Shown here one piece after another: positions 28,175 through 37,330 of a stretch of 64,000 bases of DNA. The notes beneath the pieces are model-generated. The model made no database searches. It was not told the origin of the DNA and was given only the letters and a program-made list of their open reading frames with translations. Position numbers and translations under genes: made by a program. Location of the stretch: contig JAHDHU010000005.1 of the NCBI GenBank assembly GCA_020631135.1, positions 1 through 64,000 of the forward strand, written 5' to 3'. Each line of letters starts with the position of its first letter. Position 1 is the first letter of the stretch. The DNA comes from Saprospiraceae bacterium. Its GTDB lineage: Bacteria; Bacteroidota; Bacteroidia; Chitinophagales; Saprospiraceae.

Positions 28175-28573
28175 ATGAATTGGAGAATGCTAAAACTGAA
28201 ATCTAACCCAAATTCCATTAACCTTATAGAGGGATACGTCCAACGTATTGTCACTGAATACAAAATCAGTGCATCTAAATATCCTGATATCCTCATTAGC
28301 CTCACCGAGGCTGTAAACAACGCCATCATTCACGGCAATAAAAATGATGATTCGAAGTTTGTTGATGTTTATGTGGACAAAACAAGATCCGGGATAAGTT
28401 TCCAAATCAGTGATCAAGGTCGAGGTTTTAATCCTAACGAAGTTCCTGATCCTACAGCCCCCGATAGATTAGATTGCTGTGGAGGTAGAGGTGTCCATAT
28501 AATTAAAGAATTATCAGATAACGTCGAATATCTAAACAACGGAAGAACTGTAGAAATATATTTTGACCTCTAA
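28175..28573 (+). CDS. RsbW-like anti-sigma-factor kinase / HATPase domain protein
   Basis: This 132-residue stand-alone GHKL ATPase domain has the N box EAVNNAIIHGN, the G1 box DQGRGF and a G2-like stretch CCGGRGVHIIKEL. Proteins of this size and form act as serine kinases for anti-anti-sigma (STAS) partners and as anti-sigma factors. No STAS gene is next to it. A SpoIIE-type phosphatase that could oppose it lies at 39.2 kb. Its last bases overlap the ybeY start by 11 bp, a common gene order in this phylum. Confidence 0.87.
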   Translation: MNWRMLKLKSNPNSINLIEGYVQRIVTEYKISASKYPDILISLTEAVNNAIIHGNKNDDSKFVDVYVDKTRSGISFQISDQGRGFNPNEVPDPTAPDRLDCCGGRGVHIIKELSDNVEYLNNGRTVEIYFDL

Positions 28574-28985
28574 TACGATTCTTTTTTTCTACGAAGAAAT
28601 CTCTTTAAACTTAGACGAATCCAAACTTAATTCTTGGTTGAGATCTGTTATTACAGAACACCAAAAAGAATTAGAAACATTAAACTACATCTTTTGCTCA
28701 GATGAATATCTCTTAGATATAAATCGCAAATATCTAAATCACGATTACTATACGGATGTTATTGGATTTCCGTATGCTCAAGAACATATCGAGGGTGACA
28801 TTTATATCAGTATAGATAGAGTACGAGAAAATGCACTAGCTCTAAAAACCTCATTCGAGAATGAATTAAACAGGGTTATCGTTCATGGGCTACTTCATTT
28901 CTTAGGTTATGAGGATAAGACTCCTGAAACAAAAGAACAAATGAGGCAAAAAGAAAACCACTACTTAAATCAATTCAGCGTATAA
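28563..28985 (+). CDS. ybeY: Endoribonuclease YbeY
   Basis: YbeY is a zinc-dependent RNase that takes part in 16S rRNA 3'-end maturation and ribosome quality control. The 140-residue protein has the hallmark HGLLHFLGYEDK (the three His of the UPF0054 motif). The start is a TTG inside the previous gene. The next conserved segment (ILFFYEEISL) follows at once, so a downstream ATG would lose it. The stop overlaps the convergent FG-GAP gene by 16 bp. Confidence 0.93.
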   Translation: MTSNTILFFYEEISLNLDESKLNSWLRSVITEHQKELETLNYIFCSDEYLLDINRKYLNHDYYTDVIGFPYAQEHIEGDIYISIDRVRENALALKTSFENELNRVIVHGLLHFLGYEDKTPETKEQMRQKENHYLNQFSV

Positions 28986-31900
28986 AACAGCATAGGTGCA
29001 TTGTTGTTTGCAATGGCCAAAACAGGCTTTGAGTTATTCTGTTTTATGAGTTTCGCTGCCCTAACATCGCCATTTGCTAATATTCCTGATTCTGTAGGAT
29101 GCATCGCTCTCCATTTTCTATTTGATTCATTGATCAAAACACACCCAATTCCAGCATCACTCCGTGTGGTTTCTACTTCTCTATCATGAAAGTTGCCAGC
29201 AGTAAAAAGATCCTGATCGCCATCTCCATCAAAATCATAAACAACTATTCCATATACAGGTGCAATTTGGCTTTCCATTGGTAATTCTAACGCCTCAAAA
29301 TTTCCACCACCGTCTCCATAAAAAATTGTGTGGGCAAAAGTATATGCTTCTTTTACTGTCATTCCTTCTTCTCTACCTTCTAAAACATCTTCGACTGTAG
29401 ATTTTCCGAAGACATCATAGGTTTCAAATTTTTCAGCAACAAAAGGCATTTGCTCTGAGGAACATTGTCTTCCCCTTACAGGGAAAGTTTTGCCATCTTG
29501 ATTAAAACCTAGATAAACATCATTGGTACCATTTTGATCAAAGTCATTGACAAATAGTTTGAAAGGTTCTGCCTTTGTTGCAGTGTATTTATTATTCAAG
29601 CCTAAATTTCCAATTATCAAATCAAGATTACCGTCTTGATCGAGGTCAGCGACTTCTACGCTGTTCCACATGCCATTGGTTTTTGCAAAAGTAGCTTCTT
29701 GTTTCGATTGCATTTCTTGTCCATTGTAGATAAATACACTAATAGGCATCCACTCTCCTACTACGACCAACTCTTCTTTTCCGTCTTTGTCCAAATCTGT
29801 AGCTTTCGCCGATGTAACCATTCCTAGTTCTTTAAATATTTTTGCTTTCGATTCTGTCACATTCGTGAATTGACCGTTTTCCAATTCAAGTAAGTTACTA
29901 TCTGTGGACCTACCATATTGACCAGGCACCTGTCGACCTCCTACAAAAATATCTTTGTCGCCATCTCCATCAAAATCTATAAAACAGACGGCACCACCAC
30001 TAATGGAAACTTGTGACATCGGTATCCCTTGATTAAAATCTCCGTTGCCATCATTGAAATAAAAACGGTCGTTGAAACCTTCCTTATTTTCTCCAAATTC
30101 GTTCCCTCCACTAGCTACATATAGGTCTTCATCTCCGTCTCCATCAATATCCACAAATTGTGCAGCTCCGTCCTCATATACTTTATGTAAATCAAAGGAT
30201 GGAAAAACAGTTTCATCAAAACCATTCCCGTTGTTTATACACATTTTACCAGGGACATTAATTGAACCACCCAAATAAAAATCGTCAAGTCCATCTTGGT
30301 TCACATCAGCCACGGCCAGCACAGGACCTAGACTTGATAATTTATAAGGGATCAAAATCTCTTTCTCATAATCATCAAAGGGATTCTCAAAATGTCTTAT
30401 TGAATTAACTTGTTTTTGGGTAAAAAGTGTTTTAGCGAGAGGTGTATTTACATTTATTTCTTTTGCCTCAGTAAGATTCACTTCCAACCTTTGATTTGCT
30501 TTCACAGATTTCTTTTCCCATACCTTCCCGTTAGGGAATGTAATTTTTACATCCGCTCTATCATATGCGCCTAGACCAAAATGAGATATTGCTTGACATG
30601 TAGACATATATCCTCTGTATGGAGTGTGATCTATTGTTTGTGTTAGCGCTGCTGTCTTTAACTCTATTCGCGATCCAATAGCTTTACTGTTTCCTTTAGA
30701 TCCTTTGAGAGAAATATTAAGATAGTTATTGACCTTATTTTCAGATGAGTTGTTTTTATAGATCCAAGCTTTTTGATTGGTATTATTCATCACAAGATCA
30801 AGATCATTATCATTATCTAGATCTACATAAATCATTCCTTGAGACCAACCCTTATCTGTCAAGCCCCATTGATCACTTTTTTTATCAAAACCTAAATCTC
30901 CATTGTTCCTAAAAGCATAATTCTGAATTTTTACAGAAGGGCTTTTCGATGTAATATCAAGCAAGTCTTGTGGCGTGACTTTATTCTTTTTCTTCTTTAA
31001 AATCTTGTCCCTCTCTTTTTCAAAATCTTTATTTCTAATGTCCTTATACAATCCATTTGAAACCAACAAATCCTTAAGGCCATCATTGTCTACATCTACA
31101 AACAATGGTGCCCAAGACCAATCCGTATTTGAAATTCCTGCCATTTGGGCTATTTCACTGAATGAGCCATTTCCGTTGTTTAATTGAAGAGCATTAAACA
31201 TGTATTGGTGGTGAAATCCTGCTTTTACTAGATTCCAAAATTTCTCAGGATTCATTCCACTCATATTGGTTTTTTGACGGTAATTATCCTCTGCAACCAT
31301 ATCAACTGTATACACATCAAGATGACCATCATTATTGATATCTGCAATATCCGCTCCCATGCTAAAATTGCCGATGTGTTTCATGGCAGTATTGATGGTG
31401 TTTTTAAAACCTCCTTTTCCGTTATTTATAAAGAGTTGGTCCGGCTCTTCATAATCACAAGCAATGTAGATATCAGTCCAACCATCATTGTTTAAATCAC
31501 AAGTTGTGGCGCTCAGCGTATATGCATAGTTTGTAATCCCTGCTTCTTTAGTTACATCAATAAATTTACCTGCATCATTTCTATATAATCTATCAGTGTA
31601 TTGTAGGTCTCGTTTTCCTTTTAATTTTTTCTTTCCATCCAGGGTTGAAGGTGGTTGGTTACATACATATACATCCAGATCACCATCATTATCAAAATCA
31701 AAAAAATTGGCCATTATCGAATGTCCTTGATCAGCTAGTCCATATTCTTTTGCTCTTTCAGTAAAACTTAAATCCCCATTATTGATATAAAGTTTATTAG
31801 CAAGTCGAGCTTTATCATCATAAAAAAACTTACAAACGTAAATATCATCATAACCATCACCGTTAATGTCAACGATGCTTACTCCAGAAGACCAGTCTTC

Positions 31901-32266
31901 ATCTAAATCTAATTTGGAGCCTTTTGAGATGTCTTGGAATTGAAAATCACCTTTGTTAAGATATAATCGATCGCTACTTTGATTGCCAGCAAAGTATAAA
32001 TCCATCAAACCATCATTATTAATGTCTAGACTTGCAACACCTCCACCTTGATAGAGACCATCATTGAGCAAAATATTATCTCTTTCGTTTTCCTCGATAA
32101 CATTGACAAAATCAATACCGGTTTGACTGTCGTCAATCCTTGTAAAAAATTTTGACTCCGAATATTGATCTGCTGTGCTCGTGTTATTTTTTGGACCATT
32201 TTGCTCCTTGTCTTGAGTACAGGACATAATGGCAAAAATCAAAATAATTAGATAGACCTTGTTCAT
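28970..32266 (-). CDS. VCBS/FG-GAP repeat lipoprotein with ASPIC/UnbV domain (CRTAC1-like)
   Basis: This is a 1098-residue lipoprotein: MNKVYLIILIFAIMSC gives a lipobox with Cys16. Many FG-GAP/VCBS repeats carry calcium loops of the D-x-D-x-D-G type (for example DINNDGLMDLYFAG, DINGDGYDDIYV, DFDNDGDLDVYV), which predict beta-propellers. An ASPIC/UnbV module sits near residues 540-610 (GSRIELKTAALTQ to FPNGKVWEKKS). The protein is probably outside the outer membrane and binds carbohydrate or protein ligands; no ligand can be named. SusC/SusD genes, which often sit beside such proteins, are absent. The 3' end overlaps ybeY by 16 bp. Confidence 0.9.
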   Translation of the reverse strand: MNKVYLIILIFAIMSCTQDKEQNGPKNNTSTADQYSESKFFTRIDDSQTGIDFVNVIEENERDNILLNDGLYQGGGVASLDINNDGLMDLYFAGNQSSDRLYLNKGDFQFQDISKGSKLDLDEDWSSGVSIVDINGDGYDDIYVCKFFYDDKARLANKLYINNGDLSFTERAKEYGLADQGHSIMANFFDFDNDGDLDVYVCNQPPSTLDGKKKLKGKRDLQYTDRLYRNDAGKFIDVTKEAGITNYAYTLSATTCDLNNDGWTDIYIACDYEEPDQLFINNGKGGFKNTINTAMKHIGNFSMGADIADINNDGHLDVYTVDMVAEDNYRQKTNMSGMNPEKFWNLVKAGFHHQYMFNALQLNNGNGSFSEIAQMAGISNTDWSWAPLFVDVDNDGLKDLLVSNGLYKDIRNKDFEKERDKILKKKKNKVTPQDLLDITSKSPSVKIQNYAFRNNGDLGFDKKSDQWGLTDKGWSQGMIYVDLDNDNDLDLVMNNTNQKAWIYKNNSSENKVNNYLNISLKGSKGNSKAIGSRIELKTAALTQTIDHTPYRGYMSTCQAISHFGLGAYDRADVKITFPNGKVWEKKSVKANQRLEVNLTEAKEINVNTPLAKTLFTQKQVNSIRHFENPFDDYEKEILIPYKLSSLGPVLAVADVNQDGLDDFYLGGSINVPGKMCINNGNGFDETVFPSFDLHKVYEDGAAQFVDIDGDGDEDLYVASGGNEFGENKEGFNDRFYFNDGNGDFNQGIPMSQVSISGGAVCFIDFDGDGDKDIFVGGRQVPGQYGRSTDSNLLELENGQFTNVTESKAKIFKELGMVTSAKATDLDKDGKEELVVVGEWMPISVFIYNGQEMQSKQEATFAKTNGMWNSVEVADLDQDGNLDLIIGNLGLNNKYTATKAEPFKLFVNDFDQNGTNDVYLGFNQDGKTFPVRGRQCSSEQMPFVAEKFETYDVFGKSTVEDVLEGREEGMTVKEAYTFAHTIFYGDGGGNFEALELPMESQIAPVYGIVVYDFDGDGDQDLFTAGNFHDREVETTRSDAGIGCVLINESNRKWRAMHPTESGILANGDVRAAKLIKQNNSKPVLAIANNNAPMLFYTLN

Positions 32267-32596
32267 TAAAATTGTTTTCTTTGAGTCCCGCGAAAATACT
32301 AAGTCTTTTTAGAAAAAAGTATATATTAAAATCCTTTATAATGTGTTGACTATCAAGCATTTACTTGCAGATAGTATTTTATTCGATACTTTAAGCGCAT
32401 TGAAAATCGATGGAAGAATAAAATATAAGCACATATCCTACAATAATTAAACATATAAGAACCTAATACACTGTTTATCAGTAATTTATATAATAAAAAA
32501 GTTTAATTTGTTAGCGATTTGTAAATTTTTACAATCTATATTTTCGAGGACTTATCTTTGCTAAAATTTATTTTACAAACTATCATTAATACTTGT
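32267..32596. other. 330-bp divergent intergenic region
   Basis: This AT-rich region lies between the divergent FG-GAP lipoprotein and M1-type peptidase genes. It carries a -7 box for the peptidase (32553-32560) and no ORF or RNA gene that I recognise. The lipoprotein side has only a near match (TATTTTCG on the minus strand) to a -7 box. Confidence 0.5.
32553..32560 (+). promoter_or_regulatory. -7 promoter element (TATCTTTG) that decides the peptidase start
   Basis: TATCTTTG matches TAnnTTTG. Transcription would begin near 32566, about 30 bases before the ATG at 32597. A TTG at 32558 lies inside the box, so it cannot be the start codon. The -33 element is not evident. Confidence 0.5.
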
Positions 32597-34930
32597 ATGA
32601 AAAAGTGTCTTCTTTTGGTTTTTTCATGTCTATTCATTTGCGCGAATGCGCAAGAAAATAAAAACAACAATAAGTTTAAACAACTAAAACAAGAGTTACC
32701 TACTCCTAATTCTTATCGTAATGCTTCGGGTGCTCCTGGACATGAATACTATCAGCAAAGAGCTGACTATAAAATGAAATTGAAGATCGATGATGAAAAT
32801 CAGAGACTTCATGGAGATGAGAGAATTCAATACTACAATAATTCTCCAGACGAATTATCTTATTTGTGGCTACAATTAGATCAAAATGTTCGTGCAAAGG
32901 ATTCGGACTCGCACAAGATTAGAGGCAGTCAAATAAATGAAAGAACTAATCTTTCATCCCTTGCCAGATTAGATCCTTCCTTTGATGGAGGGTTTAAGAT
33001 AGATCATGTAAAGGATGACAACGGTAAAAAGCTAAACTATGTGATCAATAAAACCATGATGAGGATTGATCTTGAAAAACCTCTTAAAAATGGAGAGAGT
33101 TTCTCTTTTAATATTAAGTGGTGGTATAATATCAACAATACAAGAAAAGATCGAGGTCGTTCAGGATACGAGCATTTTGAAGAGGATGGTAATAATGTTT
33201 ACGTAATTGCTCAATTTTTTCCACGAATGTGCTCATACAATGATGTTGAAGGTTGGCAAAATAAACAGTTTTTAGGCAGAGGTGAGTTTGCATTAATTTT
33301 TGGTGATTATGATGTAGAGATTGAAGTTCCTGTAGATCACTTAGTAGCCTCTACCGGTGAATTGCAAAATGCTGATAAGGTTTTGACTGGAGAACAAAAG
33401 AAGAGATTAAAAAAAGCAGCCAAAGAAACAGTACATCCTGTCATTATTGCTTCCATGGAAGAAGCTGAGGATAGAATGAAAGACAAAAAATCTAAAACTC
33501 AAAAATGGCACTTTAAAGCAGAAAACGTTCGAGATTTTGCCTTTGCAACTTCAAGAAGATTTATATGGGATGCTATGGGTGTGAAAATGGCAGATGGCCG
33601 AACTGTGATGGCCCAATCAATGTGGGTAAAAGAAGGGGATTGTCTTTGGAGAAAATATTCTACTAAAGCTGTGGCACATACCATTAAATGGTTTTCTCAT
33701 TACACTTTTGACTATCCATACCCTACTGCATGGTCTATTGATGGAAGTATGGGAATGGAATATCCAATGATATGTTTCAACTTCGGACGATGTGAAGATG
33801 ATGGCACTTATACGCAAAGGATGAAATACGGCCACATCGGTGTGATTATTCATGAAGTGGGTCACAACTGGTTTCCGATGATAGTCAATTCGGATGAAAG
33901 ACAATGGACCTGGATGGATGAAGGGTTTTGCACATTCGTGCAATATTTAACTGAGCAACACTGGGAGAGAGACTTTCCATCAAGAAGAGGACCTGCACAC
34001 AAGATTGTTGATTACATGGGTGGTGATAAAAGTAAGATCTCCCCTATTATGACCAATTCTGAGAGTATACATCAGTTTGGTAATAATGCATATGGTAAAC
34101 CCGCTACTGCTTTTAATATTCTTAGAGAAACAGTTATGGGAAGAGAATTATTCGACCATGCATTTAAGACTTATTCAAATAGATGGAAGTTTAAACATCC
34201 AATGCCAGGTGATTTCTTCAGAACCATGGAGGATGCGAGTGGTGTTGATCTTGATTGGTTTTGGAGAGGCTGGTTTTATACTAACGATCATGTTGATCAA
34301 TCTTTAGTTTCATTTAAACCAATGGAAGTCGAAGCTTTTAACCCTAGGGTATCTATGGCAAAACAAAAAGCGACTAGAGATGAAGGTCCTGTTAATATCA
34401 GTACAATAAGAAATCGACAAGAAATCAAAAAGACCTTAAACGAGGAGGATCCTACAATCAATGATTTTTATACAGATTATGATCCTTTAGAAACAAATGC
34501 TCTAGATGACAAGGAATACCAAGATTACATCGATGGACTCAGCGAAGATGAAAGAAAGATTCTAGAATCTGGAAAAAACTTTTATGAACTCAAATTTGAG
34601 AACGAAGGTGGGTTGGTGATGCCAGTGATCTTTGATTTCGTTTATGAAGACGGTACAAAAGAAACTTTTAGATTGCCTGCAGAAGTTTGGAAATTAAATC
34701 ATTCTTCTTTTACTAAAATATTCCCTACAGATAAAAAGGTTGTTGAAGTGATTTTAGATCCTTATTTAGAGCTTGCAGATGTTGATAGATCGAACAATTA
34801 TTATCCACATAAACAAGAAGAAGATCGTTTTGATTTGTTTCAGAGTAGAAAGAAAAGAACAAGAGATAATCCGATGCAAAGAGATAGAAAGGCTAAAGAA
34901 TTATCTAAAAAGAAAGACATAAAGCCATAA
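32597..34930 (+). CDS. M1 family metallopeptidase, secreted
   Basis: This is a 777-residue zinc peptidase with a signal peptide (MKKCLLLVFSCLFICANAQ). The zinc site is H419-E420-x-x-H423 with E442 (HEVGHNWFP ... WMDE). The exopeptidase motif is GMEYP near residue 385 instead of GAMEN, as in a Bacteroidota subgroup. It is paralogous to, but far diverged from, the M1 peptidase at 22.1 kb. The C-terminal 230 residues are charged and of unknown fold, ending in a Lys/Arg-rich tail. It acts in the periplasm or outside. Confidence 0.9.
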   Translation: MKKCLLLVFSCLFICANAQENKNNNKFKQLKQELPTPNSYRNASGAPGHEYYQQRADYKMKLKIDDENQRLHGDERIQYYNNSPDELSYLWLQLDQNVRAKDSDSHKIRGSQINERTNLSSLARLDPSFDGGFKIDHVKDDNGKKLNYVINKTMMRIDLEKPLKNGESFSFNIKWWYNINNTRKDRGRSGYEHFEEDGNNVYVIAQFFPRMCSYNDVEGWQNKQFLGRGEFALIFGDYDVEIEVPVDHLVASTGELQNADKVLTGEQKKRLKKAAKETVHPVIIASMEEAEDRMKDKKSKTQKWHFKAENVRDFAFATSRRFIWDAMGVKMADGRTVMAQSMWVKEGDCLWRKYSTKAVAHTIKWFSHYTFDYPYPTAWSIDGSMGMEYPMICFNFGRCEDDGTYTQRMKYGHIGVIIHEVGHNWFPMIVNSDERQWTWMDEGFCTFVQYLTEQHWERDFPSRRGPAHKIVDYMGGDKSKISPIMTNSESIHQFGNNAYGKPATAFNILRETVMGRELFDHAFKTYSNRWKFKHPMPGDFFRTMEDASGVDLDWFWRGWFYTNDHVDQSLVSFKPMEVEAFNPRVSMAKQKATRDEGPVNISTIRNRQEIKKTLNEEDPTINDFYTDYDPLETNALDDKEYQDYIDGLSEDERKILESGKNFYELKFENEGGLVMPVIFDFVYEDGTKETFRLPAEVWKLNHSSFTKIFPTDKKVVEVILDPYLELADVDRSNNYYPHKQEEDRFDLFQSRKKRTRDNPMQRDRKAKELSKKKDIKP

Positions 34931-34933
34931 TAA

Positions 34934-34949
34934 TGTTCCACGTGGAACC
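34934..34949. promoter_or_regulatory. parS-like centromere site, copy 1
   Basis: The 14-bp palindrome GTTCCACGTGGAAC (34935-34948) matches the ParB-binding parS core GTTNCACGTGNAAC. The left flank T agrees with the 16-bp consensus and the last base is C instead of A. It lies 4 bp after the peptidase stop and 53 bp from an identical core. Confidence 0.75.
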
Positions 34950-34952
34950 TAG

Positions 34953-34987
34953 AACAGTTGGAGATTTACTTCAACTGTTTTTTTTTT
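34953..34987 (+). terminator. Rho-independent terminator between two parS-like sites
   Basis: AACAGTTG (34953-34960) pairs with CAACTGTT (34972-34979) around an 11-base loop, followed by a T tract through 34987. It ends the peptidase transcript. Confidence 0.8.
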
Positions 34988-35002
34988 GTTCCACGTGGAA
35001 CA
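34987..35002. promoter_or_regulatory. parS-like centromere site, copy 2
   Basis: TGTTCCACGTGGAACA is a perfect 16-bp palindrome and a full match to TGTTNCACGTGNAACA. It begins on the last T of the terminator and precedes the convergent hydrolase stop at 35009. ParB nucleates on such sites to organise and segregate the origin region. Confidence 0.8.
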
Positions 35003-35008
35003 AAAAAA

Positions 35009-35773
35009 CTAAATAGTTGCATTTAAAAAGGTTTCAAGTAAAGAATTGAACTCATTTGGCTTTTCCATCATTGCAGCATGACCACATTTATCGATAAAGT
35101 GTAACTGTGCATGGGGAATTAATTCTTTGAATTTATCGCCAACAAAGGGAGGCGTTATTGTATCATCTTGTCCCCAAATCAAAAGGGTAGGGCACTTAAT
35201 CCCATCGAGTCTGTCTTCTAAATTATTTTTAATTGCTGATCTAGCTGTAGCAATAATACTCAGTGTTTTGTCTCGATCATTCACAATATCGTAAACTTCA
35301 TCAACCAATTCCTTTGTCGCAATTTTTGGATCGTAAAATGTACTTTCTGTTTTAGTTTTTACGAATTCATAATTGCCTCTAGGAGGAAAAGTACTTCCTA
35401 AAGAATCCTCAAATAGACCAGAACTTCCCGTAAGTGAGATTGATGATACCTTATCAGGGTTTTTTAAAGTATATAATATTGCTAAATGTCCACCTAATGA
35501 ATTTCCTAACACATGGTGTCTATCATAAGATTTGTGGGTAACAAATTCCTCAATTGCGGAAACCAATGCGTCTAGATTAAGCTCTTTAAAAGGAATAGAA
35601 AATATGGGTAGTATAGGGACAACGACATTATAATCATCTTTAAACCGTTCAATAATTCCTTCGAAATTACTCAGCGCACCAAATAAACCATGCAGTAAAA
35701 GGAGTACCTCTTTACCTTCGTTGGTTTCTATATATGTATACTTTCCTTCTTCTTTTAAATAATCACTTATCAT
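35009..35773 (-). CDS. Alpha/beta-fold hydrolase
   Basis: This is a 254-residue alpha/beta hydrolase. It has the HGLF oxyanion motif near residue 28, the nucleophile elbow GNSLGGH (Ser about 92), an acid in WGQDDTITPP and the catalytic His in KCGHAAMMEKP. There is no signal peptide, so it is cytosolic. It may be an esterase or C-C hydrolase; the substrate is open. It follows ctaA on the same strand by 33 bp and is probably co-transcribed. Confidence 0.87.
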   Translation of the reverse strand: MISDYLKEEGKYTYIETNEGKEVLLLLHGLFGALSNFEGIIERFKDDYNVVVPILPIFSIPFKELNLDALVSAIEEFVTHKSYDRHHVLGNSLGGHLAILYTLKNPDKVSSISLTGSSGLFEDSLGSTFPPRGNYEFVKTKTESTFYDPKIATKELVDEVYDIVNDRDKTLSIIATARSAIKNNLEDRLDGIKCPTLLIWGQDDTITPPFVGDKFKELIPHAQLHFIDKCGHAAMMEKPNEFNSLLETFLNATI

Positions 35774-35806
35774 GGCGATTAAAATAATTTCTTCAAAAAT
35801 AGAATT

Positions 35807-36853
35807 TTATCTAGCCTTTATAGTGTAATTAATAAAAAGGCTGACAGATAACAATGCTAATCCAAAAGCTTGATGTAAAACACCTAACCCGACTGGAATG
35901 TTTCCTTTACAATTAATGACGGTTACTATACCTAATATTACTTGGCTCAATAAAATCACCATAAGTATTACGGGTTTCCAACTCTGAAGTTTAGATTCTT
36001 TCAAGAGAAGATATCCCAATCTTAAACCCATAAAAAACAACAGATAAGCAACTAAACGGTGAATGGTCTGTATGAGGGCTGGAAGTAAAAGGTTTTTATC
36101 ATACTGATTAAAATTTTCTAAAGTGTATTCTTCAAGTTGAAAAATTATCGAAGGGATAAAACTTCCATTCATATCAGGCCAAGTAGGATAAAACAAACCT
36201 GCTTTCATTCCAGACATTACTCCACCAAAAAATATTTGTATGGAAACCAAAATTGTAAACGTCAAAGCAGCTTTGCTAAATGAAGACTTTATTTTTTCGA
36301 TAGCAAACCCATAAAAACAGGTCCATAACATGGCAGCATAAACGGAGAAACCAATACACAAATGTAAAGCCAGTTTATACGCATTTACCCAAGGTCTATT
36401 TATAAGTCCACTAGCGACCATTATCCATCCAAAACTAGCTGCCAAGACAGCCAACAGAATCACTGAAAGTAAATATTTTATTAAGGCTTTGTCGATGAAC
36501 TTCAACAATAAAAAACCTATAAAAGGAAAAAGAAAAACAAAACCCATTAAGCGTGCCCAGAGTCTATGTAAATACTCCCAGAAATATATAAACTTAAACG
36601 TACCACTTTCGAAAATCGTACCCATCTCCATACCTTCATTTATCTTTTCATATTGAGGAGTGAGCTTATAAAGCTCAAATTCTTCTTCCCATTGATTATC
36701 GGAAAGTGGAGGTAAAGTTCCTGTAATTATTTCCCATTTAGTAATTGACAAACCAGATCCTGTTAATCTCGTTATTCCACCAACAACGATCTGAATGAAT
36801 AACATAAATAGTCCCAAAAGAAGCCAAAGTCGAACAAGCTTATTATACTTCAT
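35807..36853 (-). CDS. ctaA: COX15/CtaA family heme A synthase
   Basis: CtaA oxidises heme O to heme A for aa3-type cytochrome oxidases. The 348-residue, eight-helix protein starts with LVRLWLLLGLFMLFIQIVVGGITRLTGSGLSI, the family signature, and carries the conserved His in the paired four-helix bundles (for example EYLHRLWAR, ALHLCIGF, QTIHRLVAY, LHQAFG). A consensus promoter sits so close that the mRNA is probably leaderless. ctaB and oxidase genes are not nearby. Confidence 0.93.
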   Translation of the reverse strand: MKYNKLVRLWLLLGLFMLFIQIVVGGITRLTGSGLSITKWEIITGTLPPLSDNQWEEEFELYKLTPQYEKINEGMEMGTIFESGTFKFIYFWEYLHRLWARLMGFVFLFPFIGFLLLKFIDKALIKYLLSVILLAVLAASFGWIMVASGLINRPWVNAYKLALHLCIGFSVYAAMLWTCFYGFAIEKIKSSFSKAALTFTILVSIQIFFGGVMSGMKAGLFYPTWPDMNGSFIPSIIFQLEEYTLENFNQYDKNLLLPALIQTIHRLVAYLLFFMGLRLGYLLLKESKLQSWKPVILMVILLSQVILGIVTVINCKGNIPVGLGVLHQAFGLALLSVSLFINYTIKAR

Positions 36854-37330
36854 GAAACAAAAATATGGAGACTAAAATGAAGATCAATGTAATCATCCAA
36901 AGCTCGTTTTCTTTATAATAGATATAAATAATTTAAAAGAAGCTTTATTATTATTAGCACTGTTAATATGTTTAAAATCATTAAATAAATTGGATTAAAT
37001 ATTCTATTACTAGATATTCCACATTTAATTAACATTATTATTGAATATAACTAATTTATATTCAATTAATTAACATAAATATTATTTTGTAGATAAGTTA
37101 ATGTTAATAACTATAACCTGAATTTATCTTGTGGAGAAGACCCTTTTATAACTGTAAAATTTGAATAAAAAAGTATTATATATAATTAATTTTAATATGT
37201 TTTATAATGCTTGTTAGTTTTCGAGGAGTTATCCACACTAAATATTAAAATTTATGTTGGTATTTAATTTTTGTATTCCTTCTACATCAATATTTTATGG
37301 ATATAGAAAATTATTAATGTTTAAAACTTT
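36854..37330. other. Candidate chromosomal replication origin (oriC)
   Basis: This 477-bp gene-free stretch is extremely AT-rich; the line 37021-37080 holds only 6 G/C in 60 bases. It has a perfect DnaA box TTATCCACA (37229-37237) and an inverted one-mismatch box TGTGGAGAA (37130-37138). An 11-bp direct repeat TTAATTAACAT (37025-37035, 37066-37076) flanks an 11-bp inverted repeat ATTGAATATAA/TTATATTCAAT (37040-37050, 37056-37066). GTTAAT and its complement recur several times. Two parS-like sites lie about 2 kb to the left, and almost all genes to the right run away from it. Confidence 0.55.
36858..36887 (-). promoter_or_regulatory. Bacteroidota-type promoter of ctaA (leaderless)
   Basis: On the minus strand TTG (36885-36887) and TATTTTTG (36858-36865) are 19 bases apart. 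The predicted transcription start falls at about 36853, the A of the ctaA ATG. Confidence 0.65.
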
